Positions 41,954-50,593 of a stretch of 64,000 nt of DNA are shown one piece after another. The stretch lies in NCBI RefSeq assembly GCF_000799075.1, contig NZ_JTLI01000014.1:97498-161497 (forward strand). Direction: 5' to 3'. Numbering within the stretch: position 1 is the stretch's first letter; the number at the start of each line of letters is the position of its first letter. The notes under the pieces are model-generated. The model had not been told where the DNA came from, ran no database searches, and worked only from the letters and a program-made list of their open reading frames with translations. This stretch comes from Cetobacterium sp. ZOR0034. GTDB taxonomy: Bacteria; Fusobacteriota; Fusobacteriia; Fusobacteriales; Fusobacteriaceae. A program made the translations under genes and the position numbers.

Positions 41954-43369
41954 TTATACTTCAATTAGATATTTTTTCATTATTTTCACTGCTAAATCTG
42001 GCTCTTTTTGAGCTAATAACCCCATAGCTGATAAAATATATGTCTTATCAACCATGTATTTTGGATTTTCTGGTTTTAAGTATATTGGTTCAGCCGGATT
42101 AAATCTACCAGCCTCTAAAATTCCTTTTGGATTTTCACTATGAACAATTACTCCCCCAGTTCCTATTATATATGGTGCATTTAAAAGATCTTTTCCACTC
42201 TGATTAAACATTGTTCCCATCGGCGTATAGATACATTCTAAAACCCCGCAATGCCTTGTCATAGATAACTCAGTAGCAACTTTTGCCATAGCTTCATCAA
42301 ACAAAACGTCCTCTCTCGTTTGAGGAACCATTCTGATATTATCATGTCTAAAATTACACATTCCTTTTATATCCCATTTTTTCTCTACATCATTTAAATA
42401 ATTTCTTAATTTTCTACTTCCTGCTGCTTCCAATAAAGAGATTGCAGAGTATCTCATTCCCAAATCTCCTTCAACAGTTCTTTTGGCGAATGGATCTTCT
42501 AGACCTTTCAGCAGTACTCCTGGTTTAGATGGTTCTCCCTTTCCAATAGAATGTATATCAGTGGTTGCTCCTCCAATATCAACTATTATCAAATCTCCAA
42601 TTCCATCCTCTTCATCAGTCCCCTCAGACAAGACCTCTGCAGCTTTCAAAACTGCTGCTGGCGTTGGCATCAATATCCCACTTATAAAGTCTTCAGCCTT
42701 CTTCATTCCTTTTGCTTCTATTATTTTACTCATAAATACTTTTCTAATTTCTTCACGAGCAGGTTCTACATTTAATTTATTTATTTTTGGCATAACATTA
42801 TCTGCTAAATAGTAATCAACTCCGGCTTCTGAAAAAATATTTTCTATTTCATCTGCTACCGCTTTATTTCCTGCTACAACAACAGGTTTATTTACCTCAT
42901 GTTCTACTATTAGCCTTGCATTGTGAATTATGCACTCTTTATTTCCACCATCTGTTCCACCTGCTAATAAAATTATATCCACAGATGTATTTTTTATCTC
43001 TTCCATTTCACGAGAATTAAGTTCATATGAATATGTTTTTATAACTCTTGCTCCTGCTCCTAGGGCCGCTTTTTTAGCCGCCTCTGCCGTAAGTTCTGGG
43101 ACTAATCCAATTGCCACCATTTTCAAACCACCTGCTGCAGACGAACACGCAATCTTATCTATAAACTCAATCTCTGATATAGGAATCTCTTTTTCTATCT
43201 CAGTTACAAGTTTTTTATATGCATTATTAAAACCAATCATTATATCATCTTCAACTGTTGTTATATCTTTTGCAGTTGCTAGAATTCTTTCTCCTACTAA
43301 GTCTATCGCTGTTAACTTTGTATAAGTACTTCCAAAGTCAATAGTTAGATAACATCTCATAGAAATCAT
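41954..43369 (-). CDS. glmL: Glutamate mutase-associated protein GlmL/MutL
   Basis: 471-residue ASKHA-fold (actin-like ATPase) protein. It starts with YLTIDFGSTYTKLTAIDL, the phosphate-1 loop, and has LAGGTDGGNKE, LIIVDIGGATTDIHSIG and IIGTGGVIVHS. GlmL proteins are encoded between the two mutase subunits and are thought to reactivate the B12 enzyme. The first ATG and an ATG three codons later are both possible starts; the second places the family start MRCYLTIDFG at residue 1. Confidence 0.93.
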   Translation of the reverse strand: MISMRCYLTIDFGSTYTKLTAIDLVGERILATAKDITTVEDDIMIGFNNAYKKLVTEIEKEIPISEIEFIDKIACSSAAGGLKMVAIGLVPELTAEAAKKAALGAGARVIKTYSYELNSREMEEIKNTSVDIILLAGGTDGGNKECIIHNARLIVEHEVNKPVVVAGNKAVADEIENIFSEAGVDYYLADNVMPKINKLNVEPAREEIRKVFMSKIIEAKGMKKAEDFISGILMPTPAAVLKAAEVLSEGTDEEDGIGDLIIVDIGGATTDIHSIGKGEPSKPGVLLKGLEDPFAKRTVEGDLGMRYSAISLLEAAGSRKLRNYLNDVEKKWDIKGMCNFRHDNIRMVPQTREDVLFDEAMAKVATELSMTRHCGVLECIYTPMGTMFNQSGKDLLNAPYIIGTGGVIVHSENPKGILEAGRFNPAEPIYLKPENPKYMVDKTYILSAMGLLAQKEPDLAVKIMKKYLIEV

Positions 43370-43392
43370 CTCTTTTCTTTATTTTTATTAGC

Positions 43393-43806
43393 TTAAATTC
43401 CTAAATCTGATTTTAAGTCTTCAGTAGTAAGTTCTATTGGAGTTCCTGGTCTGTAAACTCTGTTGAATCCCATAGCTTTAAATCTTGATTCTACATCTGA
43501 CCATTCTTGTTTTCCAACAACAATATTTCCTCCAACATAAAGTAAAATATCCTTTAATCCAGCTTCTTCACACTTTTCTCTCATTCCTTGACAATCTAAT
43601 TCACCATGCCCATATAGCGATGAAACTATTATTGCGTCTGCCTCTGTTTCTACAGCTGCATTTATGAAGTCAATTTGTGGTGATAATACCCCAATATTGA
43701 TTACTTCAAATCCATTACTTTCTAACACGTGATGAATAATTTTATTTCCTACTGCATGACAGTCCGAACCGATTACACCTATTACTACTTTCTTTCCATT
43801 TTTCAT
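43393..43806 (-). CDS. glmS: Glutamate mutase sigma subunit (GlmS/MutS), cobalamin-binding
   Basis: 137-residue B12-binding subunit. The cobalamin motif is complete: DCHAVG with Asp15, His17 (cobalt ligand) and Gly20, followed by [11 protein letters not shown] and the GGNIVVG loop. A GTG at 43818 is in frame, but the ATG at 43806 has GAGGTG 9 bases upstream and gives the usual 137 residues. First gene of the glutamate fermentation operon. The symbol is that of glutamate mutase and not of glucosamine-phosphate synthase. Confidence 0.95.
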   Translation of the reverse strand: MKNGKKVVIGVIGSDCHAVGNKIIHHVLESNGFEVINIGVLSPQIDFINAAVETEADAIIVSSLYGHGELDCQGMREKCEEAGLKDILLYVGGNIVVGKQEWSDVESRFKAMGFNRVYRPGTPIELTTEDLKSDLGI

Positions 43807-43864
43807 TGAAAATAACACCTCACTATTTCTTTTTCCTAATAAAAAACAAACTTTTATAATATAT

Positions 43865-43893
43865 TTTATACACTACGTTTTAAAAAAACACAA
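43865..43893 (-). promoter_or_regulatory. Candidate promoter of the glutamate mutase operon
   Basis: TTGTGT (complement of 43888-43893), 17-base spacer, TATAAA (complement of 43865-43870), about 60 bases before the ATG. Boxes are imperfect; other A/T-rich options exist further upstream. Confidence 0.45.
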
Positions 43894-44025
43894 TACAAAT
43901 AATAAATTTATATTGTTACTTTTTCAACTATTTATACAATATATTATAACTATTCATCACTTCTAGTCATTTTTACTTTTTTTCTACATTATTATATATA
44001 AACGACTTTGAATAACACTATTTCA

Positions 44026-44054
44026 TTGATTTTTTTTTATACTTATGCTATACT
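44026..44054 (+). promoter_or_regulatory. Promoter of the rimP-nusA-infB operon
   Basis: TTGATT at 44026-44031, 17-base spacer, TATACT at 44049-44054. The start site would be near 44061, giving an 80-base leader that contains the hairpin at 44083-44107. Confidence 0.75.
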
Positions 44055-44082
44055 CTAAATGGATAATTTATACTAGAGCTGA

Positions 44083-44107
44083 AAAGAGTGGGGAAATCCC
44101 ACTCTTT
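44083..44107 (+). terminator. Terminator-like hairpin in the rimP-nusA leader (possible attenuator)
   Basis: Perfect 10-bp arms AAAGAGTGGG / CCCACTCTTT with a 5-base loop, followed by CTTTATAGTTTTTATTT. It lies after the promoter and before the rimP ribosome site. Placed in the leader of an operon that encodes NusA, a termination factor, it could allow feedback control. The T-tract is interrupted, so termination may be partial. Confidence 0.7.
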
Positions 44108-44140
44108 CTTTATAGTTTTTATTTGGAAAGAGGTGAAATT

Positions 44141-44626
44141 ATGATAAAACTTGATAAAAGAGAGATGGAAGAAACTCTTATAAAAATAGAGAAAGTAGTT
44201 ATTCCAGCTGTTGAAAAAAGAAATGTTGAACTTGTGGACTTAGAATATATCCAAGAAGGTGGATATCTTTATGTTCGTATTTTTATAGAGAAGACTGACG
44301 GAGATATAACTCTTGAAGATTGTGGTTCTCTTAGCAACGATATTGACGAAACTATCGATGCATTAATTCCACATAAATTCTTCTTAGAAGTTTCTTCTCC
44401 TGGTGTTGAAAGACCATTAAAAAAAGAAGCAGACTTCATAAGATTCAACGGTGAAAAAATTAAAGTTAGCTTAAAGCACAAACTTAATGATAACAAGAAT
44501 TTTGAGGGTATTATTGAAGATTTTAAGAACGAAACACTTTTCTTAAATATAAAAGGACAAACTCTTGAAATACCTTTCAAAGAGATAAAAAAAGCAAATA
44601 TTGTCTTTGATTTTAGTGATATTTAA
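44141..44626 (+). CDS. rimP: Ribosome maturation factor RimP
   Basis: RimP assists late assembly of the 30S ribosomal subunit. The 161-residue product has the family core: ELVDLEYIQEGGYLYVRIFIEK, ISLEDCGSLS-like ITLEDCGSLSNDID, FLEVSSPGVERPLKKEADF and a C-terminal SH3-like domain. A longer in-frame start at 44045 would read through the leader hairpin; the ATG at 44141 has AGAGGTG upstream and is preferred. First gene of a classical rimP-nusA-ylxR-infB-rbfA cluster. Confidence 0.93.
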   Translation: MIKLDKREMEETLIKIEKVVIPAVEKRNVELVDLEYIQEGGYLYVRIFIEKTDGDITLEDCGSLSNDIDETIDALIPHKFFLEVSSPGVERPLKKEADFIRFNGEKIKVSLKHKLNDNKNFEGIIEDFKNETLFLNIKGQTLEIPFKEIKKANIVFDFSDI

Positions 44627-44661
44627 TTATTATTTAGTTATAGTTAGGAGGAAAAACCATT

Positions 44662-45768
44662 ATGAAAAGTAAAGATGGAAAAATCTTTTTAGAAGCTCTT
44701 GAGCAGCTTGAAAAAGAAAAAGGAATAAACAAAGAAAGTCTTCTTGAGGCTGTAGAACAAGCTATGCTTGCTGCTTATAAAAAGCATTATGGTGAGGAAG
44801 AAAATGTAGAAGTTGAAATCAACAGATCAACTGGAGAGGTTAAAGTCTTCGAAATTAAAACTGTTGCAACAGCTGAAGATTTATACGATGCTGCTCTTGA
44901 AGTATCTGTTGAGGATGCTATTGAGGCTGGTCACAAAAGAGCTAAAGTTGGTGACATTGTTAAATTAGAGGTTAATTGTGAGGAATTCAGAAGAAACGCT
45001 ATACAAAATGGAAAACAAATTGTTATTCAAAAAGTTAGAGAAGCTGAAAGACAAAACATATTCGATAAATTCAAAGGAAAAGAGCACGATATTATAACTG
45101 GAGTTATCAGAAGAATTGATGAAAAGAGAAACATATTCATTGAATTTGATGGTTCAGAAGCAATTCTTACAACTGCTGAACAATCTCCTGCTGATGTTTA
45201 CAGAGTTGGAGAAAGAATAAAAGTTTACGTTGCTGAAGTTGAAAAAACAAACAAATTCCCTAAAATAGTAATTTCTAGAAAAAACGAAGGACTTTTAAAG
45301 AAGTTATTTGAATTAGAAATTCCAGAAATTGCTGAAGGAGTTATCGAAATTAAATCTGTTGCTAGAGAAGCTGGTTCTAGAGCTAAAGTTGCTGTTTTCT
45401 CTGCAGATGAAAACATCGATACTGTTGGAGCTTGTATTGGACAAAAAGGATTAAGAATCAGAAACATAGTTAATGAACTAAACGGTGAAAAAATTGATAT
45501 CGTTGTTTGGAAAGAAGATGTTGAAGAGTTCGTTTCTGCTGTTCTTAGCCCTGCTAAAGTTATTAGCGTTGAAGTTCTTGAAGAGGGAGCTACTGCTAGA
45601 GTTCTAGTTGAAAATTCTCAACTGTCACTAGCTATTGGTAAAAATGGACAAAATGCTAGACTTGCTGCTAAATTGACTGGAATGAGAGTTGATATTAAAA
45701 CTGTTGAATCATACAACGCTGAAAATACAACTAATACTGAAGTTTTAGCCGAGGAAGAAAATGCATAA
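44662..45768 (+). CDS. nusA: Transcription termination/antitermination factor NusA
   Basis: 368-residue NusA with the N-terminal RNA polymerase-binding domain (1 to about 130), an S1 domain (about 135-200, ITGVIRRIDEKRNIFIEF) and two KH domains (VGACIGQKGLRIRNIVNELNGEKIDIV and LAIGKNGQNARLAAKLTGMRVDI). It lacks the C-terminal acidic repeats of E. coli NusA, as is usual outside Proteobacteria. AGGAGG precedes the start. The end overlaps the next gene by 8 bases. Confidence 0.96.
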   Translation: MKSKDGKIFLEALEQLEKEKGINKESLLEAVEQAMLAAYKKHYGEEENVEVEINRSTGEVKVFEIKTVATAEDLYDAALEVSVEDAIEAGHKRAKVGDIVKLEVNCEEFRRNAIQNGKQIVIQKVREAERQNIFDKFKGKEHDIITGVIRRIDEKRNIFIEFDGSEAILTTAEQSPADVYRVGERIKVYVAEVEKTNKFPKIVISRKNEGLLKKLFELEIPEIAEGVIEIKSVAREAGSRAKVAVFSADENIDTVGACIGQKGLRIRNIVNELNGEKIDIVVWKEDVEEFVSAVLSPAKVISVEVLEEGATARVLVENSQLSLAIGKNGQNARLAAKLTGMRVDIKTVESYNAENTTNTEVLAEEENA

Positions 45769-46285
45769 TCACACGCCTGAAAGAACATGTGTTGTTTGTA
45801 GAGAAAAAAGAGAGAAAAGCGATCTTTTTAGAATCGCTAAAATAAATGAAAACAACTATTCATTTGATGAAAAGCAAAAACATCAAGCTAGAGCAATCTA
45901 TGTTTGTAAAACACACGAATGTATAAAAAGAATTTCTAAAAATAAAAAATATAGCCTAAAAATAGAAGATTTATTACTTATGGTTAATCTTCTGAAAAAA
46001 CAATCTAAAGATTACTTAAACATTTTAAAGGCAATGAAAAACTCTGAGCATTTAACTTTTGGTATCAACATGGTTATGGAAGAAATTCAACATATTCATT
46101 TCCTTATAATTGCTGAAGATATCAGCGAGAAAAACGATAAAAAATTAATTGCAAAAGCTAAGGAGTTAAATATTCCTTATGCTCATTATGGAGACAAAAC
46201 ACAACTAGGCGAAATCTTTAATAAAGATGAAGTTAATGTTATTGCTATAAAAAACAAAAAAGTTGCAAGAGGATTGATAGACTAG
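45761..46285 (+). CDS. YlxR-L7Ae fusion (putative RNA-binding protein)
   Basis: 174 residues with two parts. Residues 1 to about 78 are YlxR (DUF448), with RTCVVCREKREKSDLFRI and the RAIYVCKTHECI cysteines. Residues about 80-174 match an L7Ae/L30e-type domain (YLNILKAMKNSEHLTFGINMV, IIAEDISEKNDKKLIAKAKELNIPYAHYGDKTQLGEIF). In Bacillus these are two adjacent genes in the same operon (ylxR and ylxQ). Here one reading frame carries both without a stop between. It probably binds RNA near the nusA-infB products. It overlaps nusA by 8 bases. Confidence 0.88.
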   Translation: MHNHTPERTCVVCREKREKSDLFRIAKINENNYSFDEKQKHQARAIYVCKTHECIKRISKNKKYSLKIEDLLLMVNLLKKQSKDYLNILKAMKNSEHLTFGINMVMEEIQHIHFLIIAEDISEKNDKKLIAKAKELNIPYAHYGDKTQLGEIFNKDEVNVIAIKNKKVARGLID

Positions 46286-46308
46286 GCTATTTTGGAGGTG
46301 TTAATTTT

Positions 46309-48483
46309 ATGAAAGTAAGAGTACACGAATTAGCTAAGAAATACGGTTATGGCAACAAAGAGTTTTTAGATATTTTAAACAATATTGGAATTGATGTGCA
46401 ATCACATCTAGGTGGATTGACTGCTGAACAAGAAAAAATTGTTCTGGCACATTTTGCTAAAAAAAATGATGATGTTGTTTCTAGTAATACCTATATAGAG
46501 GAGGAAACAATGAAGAAAACTATGGATTTTAATGACGCAGAAGATTTTACAGAAGAGACTACTACTGCTAAAAAAAATAAAAACAAAAATAAAAACAAAG
46601 CAAAAACTAATAATGACGCTTCAAATGACGAAGGGAAATCTAAGAAAAAAAGAAAAGGTAGAAGAGCTGATTTTATCGTAAATAAAGCTGAACAAGGACC
46701 TGAAATTATAGAAGAAGATGGAATGAAAATCATAAAAATCAGAGGAGAAATCACTCTAGGTGACTTCGCTGATAGATTAGGTGTTGGAAGTTCTGAACTT
46801 ATCAAAAAACTATTCTTAAAAGGACAAATGTTAACTATAAACTCAACTATATCTTTAGAATTAGCTGAAGAGTTAGCTGAAGATTACGATGCTTTCGTTG
46901 AACTTGAAGAAGAGATTCAATTAGACTTCGGAGATAAATTTGCTCTTGAAATAGAAGATAGAGCTGAAGATCTTATTGAAAGAGCTCCTGTTATAACAAT
47001 CATGGGACATGTTGACCACGGAAAGACATCTTTACTTGATGCTATCAGAACTACTTCTGTTGCTTCTGGAGAAGCTGGAGGAATCACACAAAAGATTGGA
47101 GCTTACCAAATTACTAAAGCTGGAAAGAAAATCACTTTCGTAGATACTCCTGGACATGAGGCGTTCACTGATATGAGAGCAAGAGGAGCACAAGTTACAG
47201 ATATCGCAATCCTTGTTGTTGCTGCTGATGATGGTGTAATGCCACAAACTATAGAAGCTTTATCACATGCTAAAGCTGCAAATGTACCTATTATCGTTGC
47301 TATCAATAAAATCGATAAAGATGGTTCTAACCCAATGAGAGTTAAACAAGAGCTTATGGAGCACGGTTTAGTTTCAGTTGAATGGGGAGGAGACACTGAG
47401 TTTGTTGAAGTTTCAGCTAAAGCTAAAATGAACTTAGATATTCTATTAGATACAATCCTAATCACTGCTGAAATTTTAGAGTTAAAAGCTAACCCTAAAA
47501 AGAGAGCTAAAGGAATCGTTCTAGAGTCTAGACTTGATCCTAAAGTTGGACCTATTGCCGACGTTCTAATCCAAGAAGGAACTTTAAAAATTGGAGAGGT
47601 TATCGTTGCTGGAGAATCTATGGGAAAAGTTAGAGCCCTTGTTAATGATTTAGGAGCTAAAGTTCAATCTGCAACTGTTTCTCAACCTATAGAAATTATC
47701 GGATTCAATGATGTTCCATCTGCTGGAGATACATTCTATGTTATTCAAAATGAGCAACATGCTAAGAGAATCGTAGAAGAAGTTGCTAAAGAAAGAAAAA
47801 TTTCTGAAATTAGCAGAAAATCTATCTCTCTTGAAACTCTATCTCAACAAATGGATCATGCAAACTTAAAAGAACTTAACTTAATCTTAAGAGCTGATTC
47901 AAGAGGTTCTGTTGAAGCATTAAGAGATTCATTATTAAAACTTTCTCATGAAGAAGTTATTGTTAATATAATTCAAGCTGCATCTGGAGCAATCACAGAG
48001 AGTGACGTAAAGCTAGCTGAAGCTTCAAATGCAATCATAATCGGATTCAACGTTAGACCAACTACAAACGCTTTAAAAGAAGCTGACTCTAACGGTGTTG
48101 AAATCAGAACTTCAAACATTATCTATCATATTACTGAAGATATCGAAAAAGCTTTAACAGGAATGTTAGACCCTGAGTTCAAAGAGATGTACTCTGGAAG
48201 AATCGAAATCAAAAAAGTATTCAAAGTTTCTAAAGTTGGAAACATTGCTGGATGTGTTGTTGTTGATGGTAAGGTTAGAAAAGAATCTAACATCAGAATC
48301 TTAAGAAATGGTGTTATTGTTTATGAAGGAAAATTAAATACTCTTAAGAGATACAAAGACGACGCTAAAGAAGTGGTTGCTGGTCAAGAGTGTGGTTTAG
48401 GAATCGAAAACTTCAACGATATTAAAGAAGGAGATATCGTAGAGGCATTCGATATTATCGAAGTTAAAAGAACTTTAAAGTAA
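46309..48483 (+). CDS. infB: Translation initiation factor IF-2
   Basis: 724 residues. An N-terminal IF2_N domain (KVRVHELAKKYGYGNKEFLDILN) is followed by a charged Lys/Asn-rich linker (about 85-125), a second IF2_N motif (about 145-195), the GTPase domain with GHVDHGKT (233-240), DTPGHEAF and NKIDK, and the IF-2-specific C-terminal domains that bind fMet-tRNA. An in-frame ATG at 46510 with GAGGAGG nearby could give a shorter second form, as known for IF-2 in other bacteria, but this is not shown. GGAGGTG precedes the main start. Confidence 0.96.
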   Translation: MKVRVHELAKKYGYGNKEFLDILNNIGIDVQSHLGGLTAEQEKIVLAHFAKKNDDVVSSNTYIEEETMKKTMDFNDAEDFTEETTTAKKNKNKNKNKAKTNNDASNDEGKSKKKRKGRRADFIVNKAEQGPEIIEEDGMKIIKIRGEITLGDFADRLGVGSSELIKKLFLKGQMLTINSTISLELAEELAEDYDAFVELEEEIQLDFGDKFALEIEDRAEDLIERAPVITIMGHVDHGKTSLLDAIRTTSVASGEAGGITQKIGAYQITKAGKKITFVDTPGHEAFTDMRARGAQVTDIAILVVAADDGVMPQTIEALSHAKAANVPIIVAINKIDKDGSNPMRVKQELMEHGLVSVEWGGDTEFVEVSAKAKMNLDILLDTILITAEILELKANPKKRAKGIVLESRLDPKVGPIADVLIQEGTLKIGEVIVAGESMGKVRALVNDLGAKVQSATVSQPIEIIGFNDVPSAGDTFYVIQNEQHAKRIVEEVAKERKISEISRKSISLETLSQQMDHANLKELNLILRADSRGSVEALRDSLLKLSHEEVIVNIIQAASGAITESDVKLAEASNAIIIGFNVRPTTNALKEADSNGVEIRTSNIIYHITEDIEKALTGMLDPEFKEMYSGRIEIKKVFKVSKVGNIAGCVVVDGKVRKESNIRILRNGVIVYEGKLNTLKRYKDDAKEVVAGQECGLGIENFNDIKEGDIVEAFDIIEVKRTLK

Positions 48484-48499
48484 AAGTAGGTGATTTATT

Positions 48500-48856
48500 A
48501 TGAATAAAAAAAGATTAGCTGCAATCGAAAAGGAAGTTTCTAGAGTTGTTTCTAAAGCTCTTTTCGAAGAGATTAAAAATCCAAAATTAAAAAAAGCTAT
48601 GGTTTCTGTTACTAGCGTAAGAGTTACTGAAGATTTAAAATTTGCGGACTTATTCTTCAGCATCATGCCAATAGCTGGAGCAACAGTTAATAGAAAAGAA
48701 GTTTTAGAAGGATTAAATGAAATAAAAGGTTTTCTTAGAAAAAGAGTATCTGAAGAACTAGCCTTAAGATATACTCCTGAAATGAGAATTAAACTGGATG
48801 ATACTATAGAACACGCTATTAAAATCTCCCAGTTACTTGATAGCTTAAAAGGGTAA
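48500..48856 (+). CDS. rbfA: Ribosome-binding factor A
   Basis: 118-residue RbfA, a 30S maturation factor with a single KH-like domain. Signature stretches: RLAAIEKEVSRVVSKALFEEIKNPKL, VSVTSVRVTEDLKFADLFFSI, and LALRYTPEMRIKLDDTIEHA at the end. It lies 16 bases after infB and 3 bases before recJ, in the standard cluster order. Confidence 0.94.
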   Translation: MNKKRLAAIEKEVSRVVSKALFEEIKNPKLKKAMVSVTSVRVTEDLKFADLFFSIMPIAGATVNRKEVLEGLNEIKGFLRKRVSEELALRYTPEMRIKLDDTIEHAIKISQLLDSLKG

Positions 48857-48859
48857 TTT

Positions 48860-50560
48860 ATGCACTGGGAATATAAGACAGTATCTGAAAATCTTATTGA
48901 AACTAAGGCTAGTCAATGGAATGTTTCTAAATTTTTAGCTACTTTATTAATTAAAAAGGGCTTTTTAGAAAAAGATGATGTAGAGAATTTTCTTAATCCA
49001 TCTATTAATAAATTTCGAAATCCTTTTGATTTCGAAATGATGGATAGCGTTGTAGAAAAAATAGTTTCCGCTAAAAATAAAAATGAAAAACTTTTTATTT
49101 ATGGAGACTATGATGTTGATGGAATCACTGCAGCTATCTTCCTTGTATTAGCTTTTAGAGAGATTGGAATTGATATTGATTACTATATTCCTAATAGAAT
49201 GGATGAAGGTTACGGACTAGACAAAAAGACTATCGACTTTATCCATAAAAATTCTGGAAAACTAGTGATTACTGTAGATACAGGTGTCAACTCCTATGAA
49301 GATGTAGAGTATGCACGTAGTCTTGGTATTGAGGTTATTGTTACTGATCACCACAAAAGTGTTAAAGATGATGAAGAGGATAATATCCTCTTCATCAATC
49401 CTAAACTTAGTGATAATTATAAGTTTAAATTTTTAGCAGGTGCAGGAGTAGCTTTAAAGGTTGCTCAAGGTGTATATACTCATCTCAATGAAGATTTCTC
49501 TAAACTTTATCAATTTATGGATGTTATTATGATTGGAACTGTTGCAGATGTAGTTCCTATGTTTGATGAAAATAGAATTATTATAAGTAAAGGGCTTGAA
49601 ACTCTTAAAAATACTAAAATCAAAGGACTTGTTTATCTTATGAAGTACTTAAAACTTTATAACAAAGATATCAGTACCACAGATATTAGTTATTTTGTTT
49701 CCCCTCTTATAAACTCTTTAGGAAGACTTGGTAACTCAAAACTAGGTGCTGACTTCTTTATGAAAACAGACGATTTCGAAATATATAACATTATTGAAGA
49801 GATGAAAAAAGCAAATAAGCAAAGAAGAGAACTAGAAAGAATGATATTTGATGAAGCAAATAAAATGATCGCACAAAAAATAGATAAGAATGAACTTAAA
49901 TATATTTTTGTTGCATCTGAAAGATGGCATCCTGGAGTTATTGGTGTGGTTGCATCTAGATTAAGTGTAAAGTACAATCTACCTGTTGCTATGATTTCAT
50001 TGAAAGATGGTCTTGCAAAAGCTTCATGTAGAAGTATTCCTGGTGTAAATATTTTCAATATTTTAAAACTTATTGAAAGTAAATTGATACGTTTTGGTGG
50101 TCATGACTTAGCAGCTGGATTTATTGCCAATGAAGCTGATCTCCCTGAGATTGAATTGCTCTTCCAAAGAGAGATTAAAGTTCATGAACACAACATTAAT
50201 CAACCTAAATTTTTAGAGATTGATTTAGAGTTACCTATTGATAAAATCAATAAAAATAATATAAATGATATTAAAAAATTGGGTCCTTTTGGCCTTGAGA
50301 ATAAGCATCCCTATTTTATAGATAGAGGAGTTAAAATTATAGATACAAAATTTTTTGGCATTGAAAATAGACACTTTAATGGTTTCTTATTGAAAAATGG
50401 CAAATCCTACCCTCTTGTAGCTTTTGACTTAAGTTCTAAGTTACATCACACAAATAAAGACACTCTTTATGATGTGATTTACTATCCTGAAAAGATAATT
50501 AATAGAGGCGAGGAATATTATCAATTTCGTTTAAAAGATCTTAAATCTCATAAGATTTAA
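48860..50560 (+). CDS. recJ: Single-stranded-DNA-specific exonuclease RecJ
   Basis: 566-residue DHH-family 5'-3' exonuclease used in recombination and repair. Motifs in order: YGDYDVDGIT (81-90), ITVDTGVN, TDHHKS (162-167), DVIMIGTVADVVP, and a DHHA1 domain with RFGGHDLAAGF. Length matches RecJ. It is translated closely after rbfA (3 bases), with only a weak ribosome site, so coupling is likely. RecJ at the end of this ribosome-maturation cluster is a local arrangement. Confidence 0.93.
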   Translation: MHWEYKTVSENLIETKASQWNVSKFLATLLIKKGFLEKDDVENFLNPSINKFRNPFDFEMMDSVVEKIVSAKNKNEKLFIYGDYDVDGITAAIFLVLAFREIGIDIDYYIPNRMDEGYGLDKKTIDFIHKNSGKLVITVDTGVNSYEDVEYARSLGIEVIVTDHHKSVKDDEEDNILFINPKLSDNYKFKFLAGAGVALKVAQGVYTHLNEDFSKLYQFMDVIMIGTVADVVPMFDENRIIISKGLETLKNTKIKGLVYLMKYLKLYNKDISTTDISYFVSPLINSLGRLGNSKLGADFFMKTDDFEIYNIIEEMKKANKQRRELERMIFDEANKMIAQKIDKNELKYIFVASERWHPGVIGVVASRLSVKYNLPVAMISLKDGLAKASCRSIPGVNIFNILKLIESKLIRFGGHDLAAGFIANEADLPEIELLFQREIKVHEHNINQPKFLEIDLELPIDKINKNNINDIKKLGPFGLENKHPYFIDRGVKIIDTKFFGIENRHFNGFLLKNGKSYPLVAFDLSSKLHHTNKDTLYDVIYYPEKIINRGEEYYQFRLKDLKSHKI

Positions 50561-50593
50561 GACGTTAATACATAATACTTTAAGGAGGAAATG

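Larger units (their letters stand above)
43807..44140. other. Divergent intergenic region, glutamate mutase / rimP
   Basis: This 334-base gap holds the candidate glmS promoter on the left, the rimP-nusA promoter and a leader hairpin on the right. Between them it is very A/T-rich. AACTATT occurs twice as a direct repeat (43926-43932 and 43948-43954, 22 bp apart). I looked for cobalamin-riboswitch features upstream of glmS and saw none. Confidence 0.6.

Noticed and set aside
43807..44020. Cobalamin riboswitch upstream of the B12-dependent glutamate mutase genes
   Set aside because: Looked for the conserved B12-box type sequence and paired G/C-rich stems on the minus strand; the leader is almost all A/T and shows none.
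44045..44140. N-terminal extension of rimP
   Set aside because: It runs through the promoter and leader hairpin, has no ribosome site, and adds nothing conserved.
46491..46805. Minus-strand open frame inside infB
   Set aside because: Antisense to the Lys-rich linker of IF-2; low complexity and no start signals.
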